A stretch of 64,000 nucleotides of DNA from Epiperipatus broadwayi (lineage: Eukaryota; Onychophora; Udeonychophora; Euonychophora; Peripatidae): positions 250,001-314,000 of the forward strand of contig JAQFVV010006633.1 of the NCBI GenBank assembly GCA_028023455.1, read 5' to 3'. The position numbers were made by a program, and so were the translations under genes. The notes beneath the pieces were generated by a model that was not told where the DNA came from, ran no database searches, and was given only the letters and a program-made list of their open reading frames with translations. Below, piece after piece: positions 51,486-61,129 of the stretch (position 1 is the stretch's first letter; every line of letters starts with the position of its first letter).

Positions 51486-53250
51486 AATGATGTCTAATGG
51501 GTTTATAAAGATTTAGTGTCATATGATGTTACCAGATTTGGCTACTTTCATTTTCCTAATCCATGTTTACAAGGAACAGGGAAAAAAGAAATTGGTAAAA
51601 ATACTAAATTTATGGAAACTGATGATAAATTTGATGATATAAAAAATTTCAGAATCTTAACGTTTATATATTTAATTTTAAAGAAATTAATTTTGAAAAA
51701 AATGAAAATGCTTCAAATATTCCATATTTTTATTAACCACTTATATTAAAATTGCTTTTGGCTGTTTTAAAACCGAATAAACCAATATTCTTCACGAAAA
51801 TGTATTAGATAATGAGTGTGATTTATAGCTTGAATATTCTTCTATATATTCTTCAAATGTGTAATTTCATTCCATTCACAATACAGTTATTTCTATAGTT
51901 GTTGGCCCTATATTATACAATTAGCATATCTTATTTTCATTTTTTTTAAAAAAAAAAAAACATGAACATAACAAACAGAACAGAATTATATAAATACAAT
52001 TTTACTGCTTGTATTTATATTTGTATAAAAATATAATATTGTTGATATTATTACAGAAATTATTTCATTATAGTGTTGAAAGTTCTTAAACAAAAAGTAT
52101 CTCAGTTTGGGCAATTATATGGCATTTTTATATTCAACTTGTCACTGGATTACCTAAACATCTCGTGACTTTTTAAATAATAATATTAAAAAAAACTATA
52201 TGCAAGAATTAAATAATTGCTAATTGAATAATGTAAATTGCAATAATACTATAACAATTTTAAAGCTGTTTCCATCATTTTAAAAGTTTATAGGAAATTC
52301 AAATTTTTATTTGCTTGCTACTTTAAAATGGTTAAAACATCAAGCTAACTGGTGCATTATTCTGTATTATGTTCTTTTATTTATAATTAAAATGACTGTA
52401 ATAGACATATTAAGCACTTGATGATGATATGATTGTGATATCAATACAAAAACAATGCTTAGCATAATACATTAAAAGTTTTTCCTGATATGCTTTTCTT
52501 ACTTTGCATCGTCAACTGCTTAATATATCTAGTGCATTATTATAATTTTTTTAGTTAATTATCATTTTAATATTTATTCTGATGATTCCAATTTTTTTAA
52601 AATTATAAATGTATACTACATACTTAAAATGTAAAAACTCTTGTACAGAAGACCATTTAGTTACAGTAGAGTGAAAAAAAATAAGAGTTTCATGAAAATC
52701 TATATTATCTCTATTAATATTTAATATGAAAATTTCATGACACAATATTCCAACTCCAATCTCAGAAATATTAAATTATAATGATGAGGTAATTGCTATA
52801 ATCCATAAGACAAAAAAAGTTTAATACTTATAATAAACTCAAACGTAAAATATTTCTTTTATTTTATTACTACGAGTATCCACGAGCAAATTACACATTG
52901 CCTTAACCATCAAAAATATCAAGTGAAAAAGTGTTTAATTAAAATTCCATCAAGCAAAAACATCATTCAAAACTTACAGAAAACAATTAGAGAAATAAAA
53001 ACAAAACTTTATTTTTTTTTCCATAGCACTCTACTTTTAAATACTAAGTACTCAATTATTATCAATGGTCAATGTAAACACCTAGAATATGGAAATTATA
53101 AAAACTACTATATTATTTAAAATAATAGTCAGTATTACAAAAACATAAAAAATATTTTTATTACAAACACAAAACACAATTTTTGTTTTTTTAATTTACT
53201 TTTTTAAGTAATGTATTATTATTATTATTGTTATTATTATTTCAAAATCA
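49050..53250. other. AT-rich non-coding DNA
   Basis: No gene is supported. A 41-codon minus-strand frame at about 49640-49785 ends KIISDAIFSTVIKED, with an acceptor-like TTTCTACACAG inside it, and is unassigned. An (AT)n palindrome lies at 51413-51491. Confidence 0.4.
51413..51491. repeat. (AT)n tract with palindromic borders
   Basis: Two (AT)n runs are separated by TCATTTATATTATATA. The inverse, TATATAATATAAATGA, follows, so the whole can fold into a cruciform. Confidence 0.85.
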
Positions 53251-53360
53251 GTTTGTTGTCTATACTCAACTTATTACAATTAAAAGGGATTTGAACTTTG
53301 TTTAAGCTCCCTACAGCTATGCACTCCCATCTTATACAACCAACGCACATGATAAAGATA

Positions 53361-53424
53361 AATGATCTTCAATATATGTATTTTGTGATGAATCAGCACT
53401 CATCTGCTGGTCCAGATCATCATC
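53361..53424 (-). ncRNA. Decayed hammerhead ribozyme motif
   Basis: Minus strand: GATGATCTGGACCAG, CAGATGA (core U4 changed), stem II GTGCTGATTCATCAC (weakened), AAA in place of GAA, then ATACATATA and TTGAAGATCATT. The outer stem I (GATGATC/GATCATT) is intact although the core is mutated, so it is likely inactive. Confidence 0.65.
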
Positions 53425-53837
53425 TCCCACAAATATATATAATCAGTACTTAGTTTATATTAAGATAGTAAATCTTCAAGCTTTAATGGACCAGCTTGAA
53501 TTTTCTCCACCGTCCAGTTCTTCTGCCATCTGTATCATTAAAAATCTGATGATGGAATGCTCAAAACCATTATTGATATCAATTTTATTGCCATATCCAT
53601 GTTGACTTTGTCATTCTGATTCCTCATATATAGGAACCTTAATATGCCCATTTAAATAGATAGAAGGTATGGGTAGAATACAGGCTGTATATGTAATATT
53701 TAAATACAAGTGTATTGTTTATACTGAACAATATAATTAGAAGGGATTGAATTCAGACTTTCAAGCTTCTTACAGCTATCAACTCCACATTATCAACCAA
53801 CATACATGACTACATGTATATTAAAAAATAAAAAATC

Positions 53838-53892
53838 AACATACATATTTCATGCTGAACAAGCACTCATCAGTTGGTCCAGATCATCATGT
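53838..53892 (-). ncRNA. Type I hammerhead ribozyme motif
   Basis: Minus strand: ATGATCTGGACCAA, CTGATGA (53873-53867), stem II GTGCT-TGTTC-AGCAT (53866-53852, one G-U pair at the base), GAA (53851-53849), then ATATGTAT and GTTGATT. Core nucleotides are complete. Stem I keeps CCAA against GTTG, and stem III is weak (A-T pairs only). Confidence 0.65.
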
Positions 53893-53954
53893 CCATTAAA
53901 GTTTAAAGTTTTGCTGTCTTAATATAAAATGGGCACTGATTATACATATGTATG

Positions 53955-54015
53955 GGAGATGACCAACTAACTGATGAGTGCTGATTCAGCATGAAATACA
54001 TATATTGAAAATTAT
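53955..54015 (+). ncRNA. Type I hammerhead ribozyme motif
   Basis: CTGATGA (53971-53977), stem II GTGCTG-ATT-CAGCAT (53978-53992), GAA (53993-53995), stem III ATA-CA-TAT (53996-54003), A54004 as predicted cleavage nucleotide, then TTGAAAATTATTT. The core is complete. Inner stem I is reduced (CTAA against TTGA) because CCAACTAA replaces the family ACCAA, so activity is uncertain. Confidence 0.65.
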
Positions 54016-54469
54016 TTACCTTTTTCACATGTATGTGGTCATGTGTGCCAATTGTATAAGATGAAGTGGATAGCTATAGGGAGATTGAAAGTCTGAGTTC
54101 AAATCCCTTATAATTACATTAAGTTCAGTATAGACAATATACTTGTAATTAAATGTTACATATTCAGCCTAAAATTCTGCTCATCCCTCTTCTATATATT
54201 TAAATATATGTATTAAGGTCCTATACATGAGGGGTCAGAGTGACTTAAAAGTCAACATTGGTACAGCAATAAGATTGATATCAACAATGGCTTGGAGCAT
54301 TCCATCATCAGATTTTCAGTGTTGGGATAGCTGAAGAGTTGGAGAATGAAAAAGATTGAAGCCTGTTCATTAAAAGTTGAAGATTTGCTATCTTAATATT
54401 GTAAGGTTACATTTAAACTGTCTGCACAACCATTACCACCAATCATTGTCAAAAGCATATTATTAATTA

Positions 54470-55458
54470 TACACCTGGGTCTCATTTTATGTGGTAGATA
54501 GGTTCCACAGAAAACCCGGATTAAAAAAATGGCACAAAAATAGACTTAACTTACATTGAAAAATGGGGGATAGGGTCTGTAATTTTCAGAATTTGCATAA
54601 AAGCAAGGCAACAAAGAAAAATTACTATAAATTCGCATTAAAAAAATAAGCAAATAAAGTATGACTAATAAAAAATTTCAAATATTTGAAAAAAATTAAT
54701 ACAAGATAAACTTTTTTTTATTAACTACAGTATTTAATTTTACATTTTTCATACATATTTTACTCATTATTGCTAGCTTTCATTTGTAAACTGGAAAGAA
54801 ATCAGACTCAATGTGATGTGATGTATTGTAGCTTCTCCTTAAATGAAGTCAAGAATCTCTCAGCAATTATGCCCAGAGAAACCTGTTAACCACTTTGTTT
54901 TTATTCGTGATGTGATGAACAACTAGTACCACTTTCTGTCTTATGCTGTGTTAATGGTTTTCTGTTTCTATATTAAAAAATAAAATTGAAATCAAAACAA
55001 AAAGATTATACATTATCATTAGAAAGATTATTTTCAGTTTATAAAATCTTCATTTTTTATTTTAAAAATCTAAAAGATTATTTATTTCTGTTATATATAA
55101 CAAAAGATATGTTTTAAAAGTTTAATTTTTTTGAATATTTATTGCGATATTTTTATATGTAAGTATAAATCTATTATTATTATTATTATTATTATTATTT
55201 ACTCATTAGTACAAATAGGTTATTTAAATAGAAGCTAAAATTCTAAATACAGCTTCAGGCCATATTCATGTTAGCTGCTAATATAACGTTATATTTTTGA
55301 AAACAAAAAGTATTTTAAGTGAAAATAAGTTATTAATAATTTAAATTTCTTGATATCTAATAAATATAGTGAAATATAAAAGATATTAAGAAAAAAACAT
55401 GAATTGCATAAGTTCAAACTCGCATTAAAATAATCCACATAAAACGAGACACAGGTAT
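54470..55458 (-). mobile_element. Second decayed pogo/Tigger-like element
   Basis: Ends ACACCTGGGTCTCATTTTAT and CATAAAACGAGACACAGGTAT are inverted repeats next to TA. The left end matches the inverted right end of the 18.3-kb copy over GGTAGATAGGTTCC and beyond. Internal AATGAAATTGCATAAG/GCGAGTTTGAAC-type sequence near 55400 matches its left end, so the two copies are in opposite orientation. Coding sequence is decayed. Confidence 0.6.
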
Positions 55459-55459
55459 A

Positions 55460-56210
55460 TACTAATAATTTGTGTAAAATTGTCAGTTAAAATTATTTTC
55501 TTGACAACACTACCAAACCCTTAAATACAAGAAATCAAAAATCTTGAAAAATGAAAGAAAGAAATCATTAATGTTAATTTTTTTTAGTATTTTCCAGCAT
55601 AAAATTCTATAAATATCAAAATGACATCAACAATGAAAATAAAGGTGCAGACTTGAAACTCATGCATCAACAAATCTACCATAAGACAATATAGAACAAC
55701 TTGATTCATTTTAAAAAGGTGAATAGATTACATTGTCAAGAAAATTTACTTTTTAAATTCCTAAAGTTAATTTATTCATCACATTAACTACCCTCAACAT
55801 TAGAGCTCATAAACCACTACAATCGCAACTTGAAAAAGTTGATTAAAGAACCCACCACAAATTCCATAAAGCTTATACTTTAATCCAAGTTGTAAGATAT
55901 GAAAGAACAAATCATGCATGGCTAGGAAGTGAGAAAACATCATGGGGTTGGAGTTGCTGATCATGCAATTGAGAGTTTATGATATGATTATCATTTAAAA
56001 TTAACATCCATGATAACCATGCTAACAAAAAGATATACAATGCACTACAATCAAGTAAAGAAATTAATTCAGCAAAGAAAGAATAGTTTATAAAAGGAGA
56101 CACCACTGTGAAGATCCAAATGATGACCAGATACCATCAGATAAACTACAATCCAGTTAATACAAAAGAACTTTTCTAAAGGCAAAGATACTTGGACATT
56201 CTCCAAAATG
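55460..56210. other. AT-rich non-coding DNA
   Basis: No gene or repeat recognised. Confidence 0.4.
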
Positions 56211-56216
56211 AACTAT

Positions 56217-57682
56217 TGTAACAGTCAGGTTTGTACATTTGCTCAACAGACTGAGAGTCCAAGCCAGAAAACCAAAAGCTGACCAAGTCGGGATAGTAAT
56301 ACCCTATGTCTGATCACACCTTAACTCTCACTCGTGCTTCCAAGTCAACCCATCGCGAATGACATGCCAGAGGTTACACTCGATATCTCTTTGATCACGT
56401 TCCAGCAATAGCAAAGCAGTAAAACATGAGACATTCCCCTTATTACATATTCTATTATATACCTTAACTAGTGATTCATAAGATAATGAGCAAGTAATGA
56501 GACTGAGACAAATTTATATTTCATAAATTTAATATAACATTTAATAAATATTGACGCATAGCAAGTTGCATATAGCTAGCTCACACGCAGGTGAGGGAAC
56601 ACTAGGGTTATAAAACAAGATTACAAAGCCATGAGTGGATTCTCTAGGTTATCAAATAATAATACAAAGCAATGAGTGGATTCTCAGGGTTATCAAATAA
56701 TAATACAAAGCAATGAGTGGATTCTCAGGGTTATCAAATAATACAAAGCAATGAGTGGATTCTCAGGGTTATACAATAATATCTCAAAGCAATGAGTGGA
56801 TGCTGAGGGTTATAAAATAATATTACAAAGCATGACTTTTTAATAAGCTTATGTCATCTTTCATGTTCTAATTTATGCTATGTTTTATTTTTGAAATCGG
56901 TTATAATTAGCTAGAGTGATAGATTTATTGATGAATGATAGAGATTATATTAAGTTTATATCATTGTTATTAAGTTTGAGTTTGTATTATAGTTACTAAG
57001 TTTAAGATTATATTATAAATATATTCAAAATCATATTATAGAGACATTTGCGTGATATATAATTGTTATACGGATAAACAAATTAAATCAGACTCTAGTT
57101 CGGATCAAAGCCGAAGTTACTTTCTATATGTGATGGCAGTGGAACGTTAGATTCTAGTGCGTTAGAAACTAGAGTATCAGATAAGTGCGACTTGAATGCA
57201 TTCTTAATTGGGTTTATTACCTAGTAAATGGTTCCCTAACTGATCTGCTTGCTATAATGGACGAGGCCTTTTTATTAAGAACAGAAGATTGGCTTATGAG
57301 CCCTTTGGAAATGCTTTGGTTTCGCTATATAAGAATAAATGTCACATTTGCCTAAACTTTCGAGGCGTGACTTGACGAAATACGAAGAACTGTCGCAGTG
57401 GCCTAAACTTTCGAGGCGTGCCTGGACGTGGAACAATCTTGAGATGGGCCATTATAGACATAGCAAGTAGAAATGCATATTTATGCAAATTAGCAATACA
57501 TTCACAATGCTAGATTAATATTTTATAAATTAATTACGCCAAAATCTTAGCTTCTTCAGTGCTACTACCACCGGTCAAGTTCATAAATGAGATTATTAAA
57601 TTATAAAATAATGTCGATAATGAGAATCTGATTTAAGGTTTTTCTGCATAGCTACTTATAGAACTGGGAACATTAGCTATAT
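56217..57682 (+). mobile_element. LTR-like sequence hosting the nested gag element (left part)
   Basis: Starts TGTAACAGTCAGG and is richer in GC than its surroundings. It contains the minisatellite at 56605, a TATA-type TATATAAG (57326-57333), a hairpin TTCGG-ATCAAAG-CCGAA (57099-57115) and a duplicated CCTAAACTTTCGAGGCGTG (57352 and 57402). Sequence of similar character resumes after the inserted element at 62860. The limits of this host element are not clear. Confidence 0.35.
56605..56840. repeat. Minisatellite, about 40-bp unit, six copies
   Basis: Units read GGTTATCAAATAATAATAC then AAAGCAATGAGTGGATTCTCA with small length differences. The third and fourth copies are nearly identical; the first and last are diverged. 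There are no spacers, so it is not a CRISPR array. Confidence 0.9.
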
Positions 57683-57686
57683 GTAG
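57683..57686. repeat. Target-site duplication GTAG (left)
   Basis: GTAG lies directly outside the TATACC terminus; the same four bases follow the other end at 62856-62859. Four-base duplications are usual for Gypsy-type integrases. Confidence 0.75.
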
Positions 57687-58753
57687 TATACCTAGCCCTT
57701 TACACGTCGTCTCATAAATTTTATAAAAACATTATTTATATAAAATCAATAAAATGTTTAATGTTTATAATGACGACTCGATCAGAACTTTGTACCTCCC
57801 TCTTACACAAAATCCTATCACGGGGCTGTCGGTACCTCGGGTAGAGTAATCAATATCATTTGCAAACATTTGCCAATAACATTAATACTCGTTTACTAGA
57901 TTACATATTAGCCAATCAAACCTTTTATTTATTTAAAGGAAAAAATCCAATGGGCGCCAGCCGACCTTTGTCGACAAGTCTGCTTGACCAATATGATCTA
58001 GTACCCGCTCCCTCTAGCTCAGCTACAACAATCAATTAAATATAATCCGCCTACCTAAAAAAATCAATTTATGAATCTTTCTCTGCGCTAAATTTCTCGC
58101 TTTTTTTTCTTTTATTTAATTATTTAATTTAAATCTAATTTAAATAATCACTAACCCATGAAGTCTCCATTTACGCTATTACACTTCGTTTGGTCTTATA
58201 ATATAATTAATTACACTTTCGTTCAAGTTCAGATAATATTTAATACAATCAAAATTTCATATTATAAATACATAAAAAAATAATTATACACACAGTCACA
58301 ATAAAATCTCTGGGTAATGGAGCTAAAGACAACTAATAATTATTGTTCATACCATAAAGTTCAGAGTTTATTATTCCATTTATTATTACGGCTTTTAATT
58401 AGTGAATTAGAAATTGAAATAAACATTACCTAGCTTTCTCCCTTATGCACGGTTCCGAGCGTTGCTTCTGATAGTATTTCATTCAGTCAGTTAGCGCTAA
58501 CTCTTTGCAATCCTTTTCCCGATGTCATTGGGATCCTGTGGGCTCCACGTGGACACTCCGTCTCCTTCTTGTTTTACGTGACCATGATCGACATTTGAAC
58601 TGTTGGCTGTTGGTATTGCGGGAAGGATTCGGCCGGCTGTTCACACGATGGGTTTAACAGTGCAGCATTATGTTTAGCTTGAGACGTATATTAATATTCA
58701 ATGCTCTCGATCTATAAAAATAATTTTAATTAATAATACAATAGAAAATTCGC

Positions 58754-58762
58754 CCTTTTATA
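58754..58762 (-). promoter_or_regulatory. TATA box in 3' LTR
   Basis: TATAAAAGG on the minus strand, about 680 bp into the LTR; conserved at 62206-62198 in the other LTR. It marks the U3 promoter. Confidence 0.6.
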
Positions 58763-58884
58763 TTTTACGGTCCTTATCTTGCGGATTCAATCTACAATAC
58801 GTAACTAATCCTCTGGTGTTTCAGTTACAGTCCGTGCTGACTTTCTGGTGTTTGCATTGGTCATTTAATTTCTTTGTACTCTCT

Positions 58885-59028
58885 GCTAGAGTTATTTCAA
58901 TTTCTTTATTTCAATTTCTTTGTTAGAGTTATTTCAATTTCTTTGTTAGAATTATTTCAATTTCTTTGTTAAAGTTATTTTCAATTTCTTTGTTAGAATT
59001 ATTTCAATTTCTTTGTTAAAGTTATTTT
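58885..59028. repeat. U3 tandem repeats (24-bp units)
   Basis: About six copies of TTATTTCAATTTCTTTGTTA-like units. The 5' LTR has one unit fewer (62328-62447), which explains most of the length difference between the LTRs. Such arrays often act as enhancers in U3. Confidence 0.85.
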
Positions 59029-59438
59029 CACTAACTAGCCATTTAATGGAATTTCTTATGTTCGTCATTAGCTCCCATTGTTCACTACATTCCTTTGATT
59101 ACATATATTTCCCCCCCTTTTTTTTTATTATAATTATAAGACAAAACGAATTCCACCTTGTTTTTTTTTTTTTCTTAAAGCAATCTTAAATCAAATTTTA
59201 GTTCTTTAGGTTTTATTTAAATACGATTCAAAATTATATCTTATAAAACTGTCTAATTTATGCTTTTAACGATAAACCTGTCTATGAGAAAAAAAAAATC
59301 CTTTTATTCTTATTTTACCCTACAAGACCTTTTATTTTTATTAAATATTTACACAAATCGTTTATCAATTTATATTTTTTTTCAAAATTATGTGTAACTC
59401 CGTAGAAAGCACACTCCTTCCTGATGTATCTCGGTACA

Positions 59439-59458
59439 TTTCTCTGTCCCCCCTTTTT
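59439..59458 (-). other. Polypurine tract
   Basis: The minus strand reads AAAAAGGGGGGACAGAGAAA immediately before the TGTACC start of the 3' LTR, the expected plus-strand primer of reverse transcription. Confidence 0.85.
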
Positions 59459-59634
59459 GAAACTAAAATATCAATCTGAAGGTTTTAGTTTCAACATTTA
59501 ACTTTATTCTTACTATACATTCCCCTTGATTTATTTTGATGGAAGTTCATCCTCTCTTATTCTCGTGTGTCCGTGTTACTCGTTAAGTTTGCGGTCCCGT
59601 TATACCTATTTATTCATCTTTTTTTTTTATTTAT

Positions 59635-60801
59635 TTACGCTCGATCAGGTGGTTCTCCCTTCTTGCCATGTGGGTCGTTGTACCCATCCCATCTCCTATA
59701 TCGATCTGGAGGTTCCCTAGCTAGATTGCCATAATCAATCTGTGTTAGAAATTCCGCCATTTCCTCCACTGACCGTCCGTCTTTACTTAACATTAGTTGT
59801 TGTATGTTTGGCGGCATATTATTGCGTAGTGTTCTGATTATCTGACCATCTGACATAGGGAATGCCGTCAATGCCTTAAGTTTTGACACTTGTCGGTAAA
59901 AGAATTTCGCATACGTCTCTCCCCGCGCACTTGAATATCTCTCGTGGGATATCTTATACAGGATTCCGTCTTGCCTAGCCTCATTCCAAAATGCCCTTAA
60001 CATAGCCCGTCTGTATTCTCCGAAGGTCTGTGGTTTCTCGTCCAAGGTGTGCCACCAATCACATGCCGTCTCTTGGAGGTAACTACTGGCCACCGCAACC
60101 TTGTCCTCTTCCGGTAAACTTTTACTATGGAACATATTATTCAGGCTTTCTAAGTGTTTCAGCGGGTTTTCTCCTACCTCCGCTTTGAATACCACAATGG
60201 CAAACTGCTTCTCCATAAATCTACTCGTCTGTTCACTGTGTCTACTCTCAATCTTAAACTCCTCATACTTCTGTTCTACCTGTCTTATTTTCTGCCCTGT
60301 GTCCCCCACTATGTCTTTACATATCTCCTTTACTTTAGTTTTGATATTCTTGGCGGTCTCTATTTCATTCTCTAAGTTCCCTAATTCCTGTCGCGTCGTT
60401 TCCTGGCTACTTATTAAGTCTTGACATATCTCTTCCATGCGTACTATTCTCTCTTCTAGCTGGCTTTTCCCTATACTGCTTGACTCTTCCCTCGCTTCTA
60501 TATTTTCTTTTAATTCTAACATTTCGTACCTTTCTTCTTCTACACCCTTTTTCATTACTCCTATCACTTCCTCGTATGCATCCATTCTTGCTGTCAACTC
60601 CTGTTTCATTTCTCTCATCTCTGTCCTAAGTTCATTTATTTCCTGTTTCATTTCTTGTTGATTTTGTTTGATGTCTTTACGTATCTCTTCCATCATGTTC
60701 ATCAAAATTTGGAATGCGCTTTCTTCCACTATTTGCGGATTTTTAAAAAAAATCGGGCTTACTTCTGGCGTTGCCCTCCCGTCATTTCCACTTTCGTCCA
60801 T
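59635..60801 (-). CDS. gag: Gag structural protein of the gag-only LTR element
   Basis: The open frame extends to 60987, but the likely start is the Met at 60801 (MDESGNDGRATPEVS), after a lysine/isoleucine-rich non-coding-like stretch. This gives 388 residues. Residues about 25-200 form a long Glu/Lys/Met-rich coiled coil (EIRKDIKQNQQEMKQEINEL..). Residues about 205-340 match the retrotransposon Gag capsid domain: 'FKAEVGENPLKHLESLNNMF', 'LPEEDKVAVASSYLQETACD' followed by WW, and a later 'FFYRQVSKLKALTAFPMSDG'. The C-terminus ends EPPDRYRRWDGYNDPHGKKG.. without a CCHC zinc knuckle. A TAA stop follows and no pol frame. The protein should assemble particles; RNA binding may rest on the basic C-terminus. 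The frame is intact, consistent with the young LTRs. Confidence 0.9.
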   Translation of the reverse strand: MDESGNDGRATPEVSPIFFKNPQIVEESAFQILMNMMEEIRKDIKQNQQEMKQEINELRTEMREMKQELTARMDAYEEVIGVMKKGVEEERYEMLELKENIEAREESSSIGKSQLEERIVRMEEICQDLISSQETTRQELGNLENEIETAKNIKTKVKEICKDIVGDTGQKIRQVEQKYEEFKIESRHSEQTSRFMEKQFAIVVFKAEVGENPLKHLESLNNMFHSKSLPEEDKVAVASSYLQETACDWWHTLDEKPQTFGEYRRAMLRAFWNEARQDGILYKISHERYSSARGETYAKFFYRQVSKLKALTAFPMSDGQIIRTLRNNMPPNIQQLMLSKDGRSVEEMAEFLTQIDYGNLAREPPDRYRRWDGYNDPHGKKGEPPDRA

Positions 60802-61109
60802 TTTTTTCTTTTTAATAATAATAATAAACTTACGTACGTACAACCAAAACCTAACCTTCCCAGTTCCCCCCCCTTTTTTTTTCATACTAAAATTCCCCGG
60901 AGTGTCCCTATGCCTCCACGTCTTATATAATTGCAAAATCACCTTTACAGTTGCGCTGCTTATACCGTTTTCTAATCCTACTATCACGCTCCCTCCCGCT
61001 TCTTTTTACTAGCTATCACTTCTGTCACTCATACACGACTCTGGCCACACCGCTTAAGACGTCCAGTCATGACTCACATCGGTTCTGCCATTCAAAACGT
61101 TTAGTTTCA

Positions 61110-61127
61110 TTCCACGTTGACGCGCCA
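61110..61127 (-). other. Primer binding site
   Basis: Two bases after the 5' LTR the minus strand reads TGGCGCGTCAACGTGGAA. It begins with TGG (complement of tRNA CCA) and resembles the tRNA-Lys-type site TGGCGCCCAACGTGGGG with a few changes. Confidence 0.7.
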
Positions 61128-61129
61128 TT

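Larger units (their letters stand above)
53256..54397. repeat. Tandem/inverted array of a 467-bp hammerhead-ribozyme repeat
   Basis: From 53893 downward (minus) the order is hammerhead at 53873, a complete unit, hammerhead at 53406, then a partial unit to about 53256. The two CTGATGA positions are exactly 467 bp apart. From 53893 upward (plus) there is a unit end, a hammerhead at 53971, and a unit to about 54397. Landmarks in each unit: CACATG..TATGT, ATAAGATG..AGTG.ATAGCTGTAGGGAG (A-box-like), GAGTTCAAATCCC (B box), CCCTCTTCTAT, ATATTAAGGTCCTATA, GAGCATTCCATCATCAGATT, and TGCTATCTTAATAT. Ribozymes at unit boundaries plus a Pol III-like B box resemble animal retrozymes and the Sma elements of schistosomes. 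Confidence 0.85.
57687..59438 (-). repeat. 3' LTR (1752 bp)
   Basis: A direct repeat of 61130-62855. On the minus strand it starts TGTACCGAGATACATC and ends AAAGGGCTAGGTATA. It holds an array of about 24-bp TTCAATTTCTTTGTTAGA-type repeats (58885-59028) near its 5' side and a TATA box (TATAAAAGG, 58762-58754). Confidence 0.95.

Noticed and set aside
56605-56840. CRISPR-like array
   Set aside because: Units are contiguous without unique spacers, in a eukaryotic genome.
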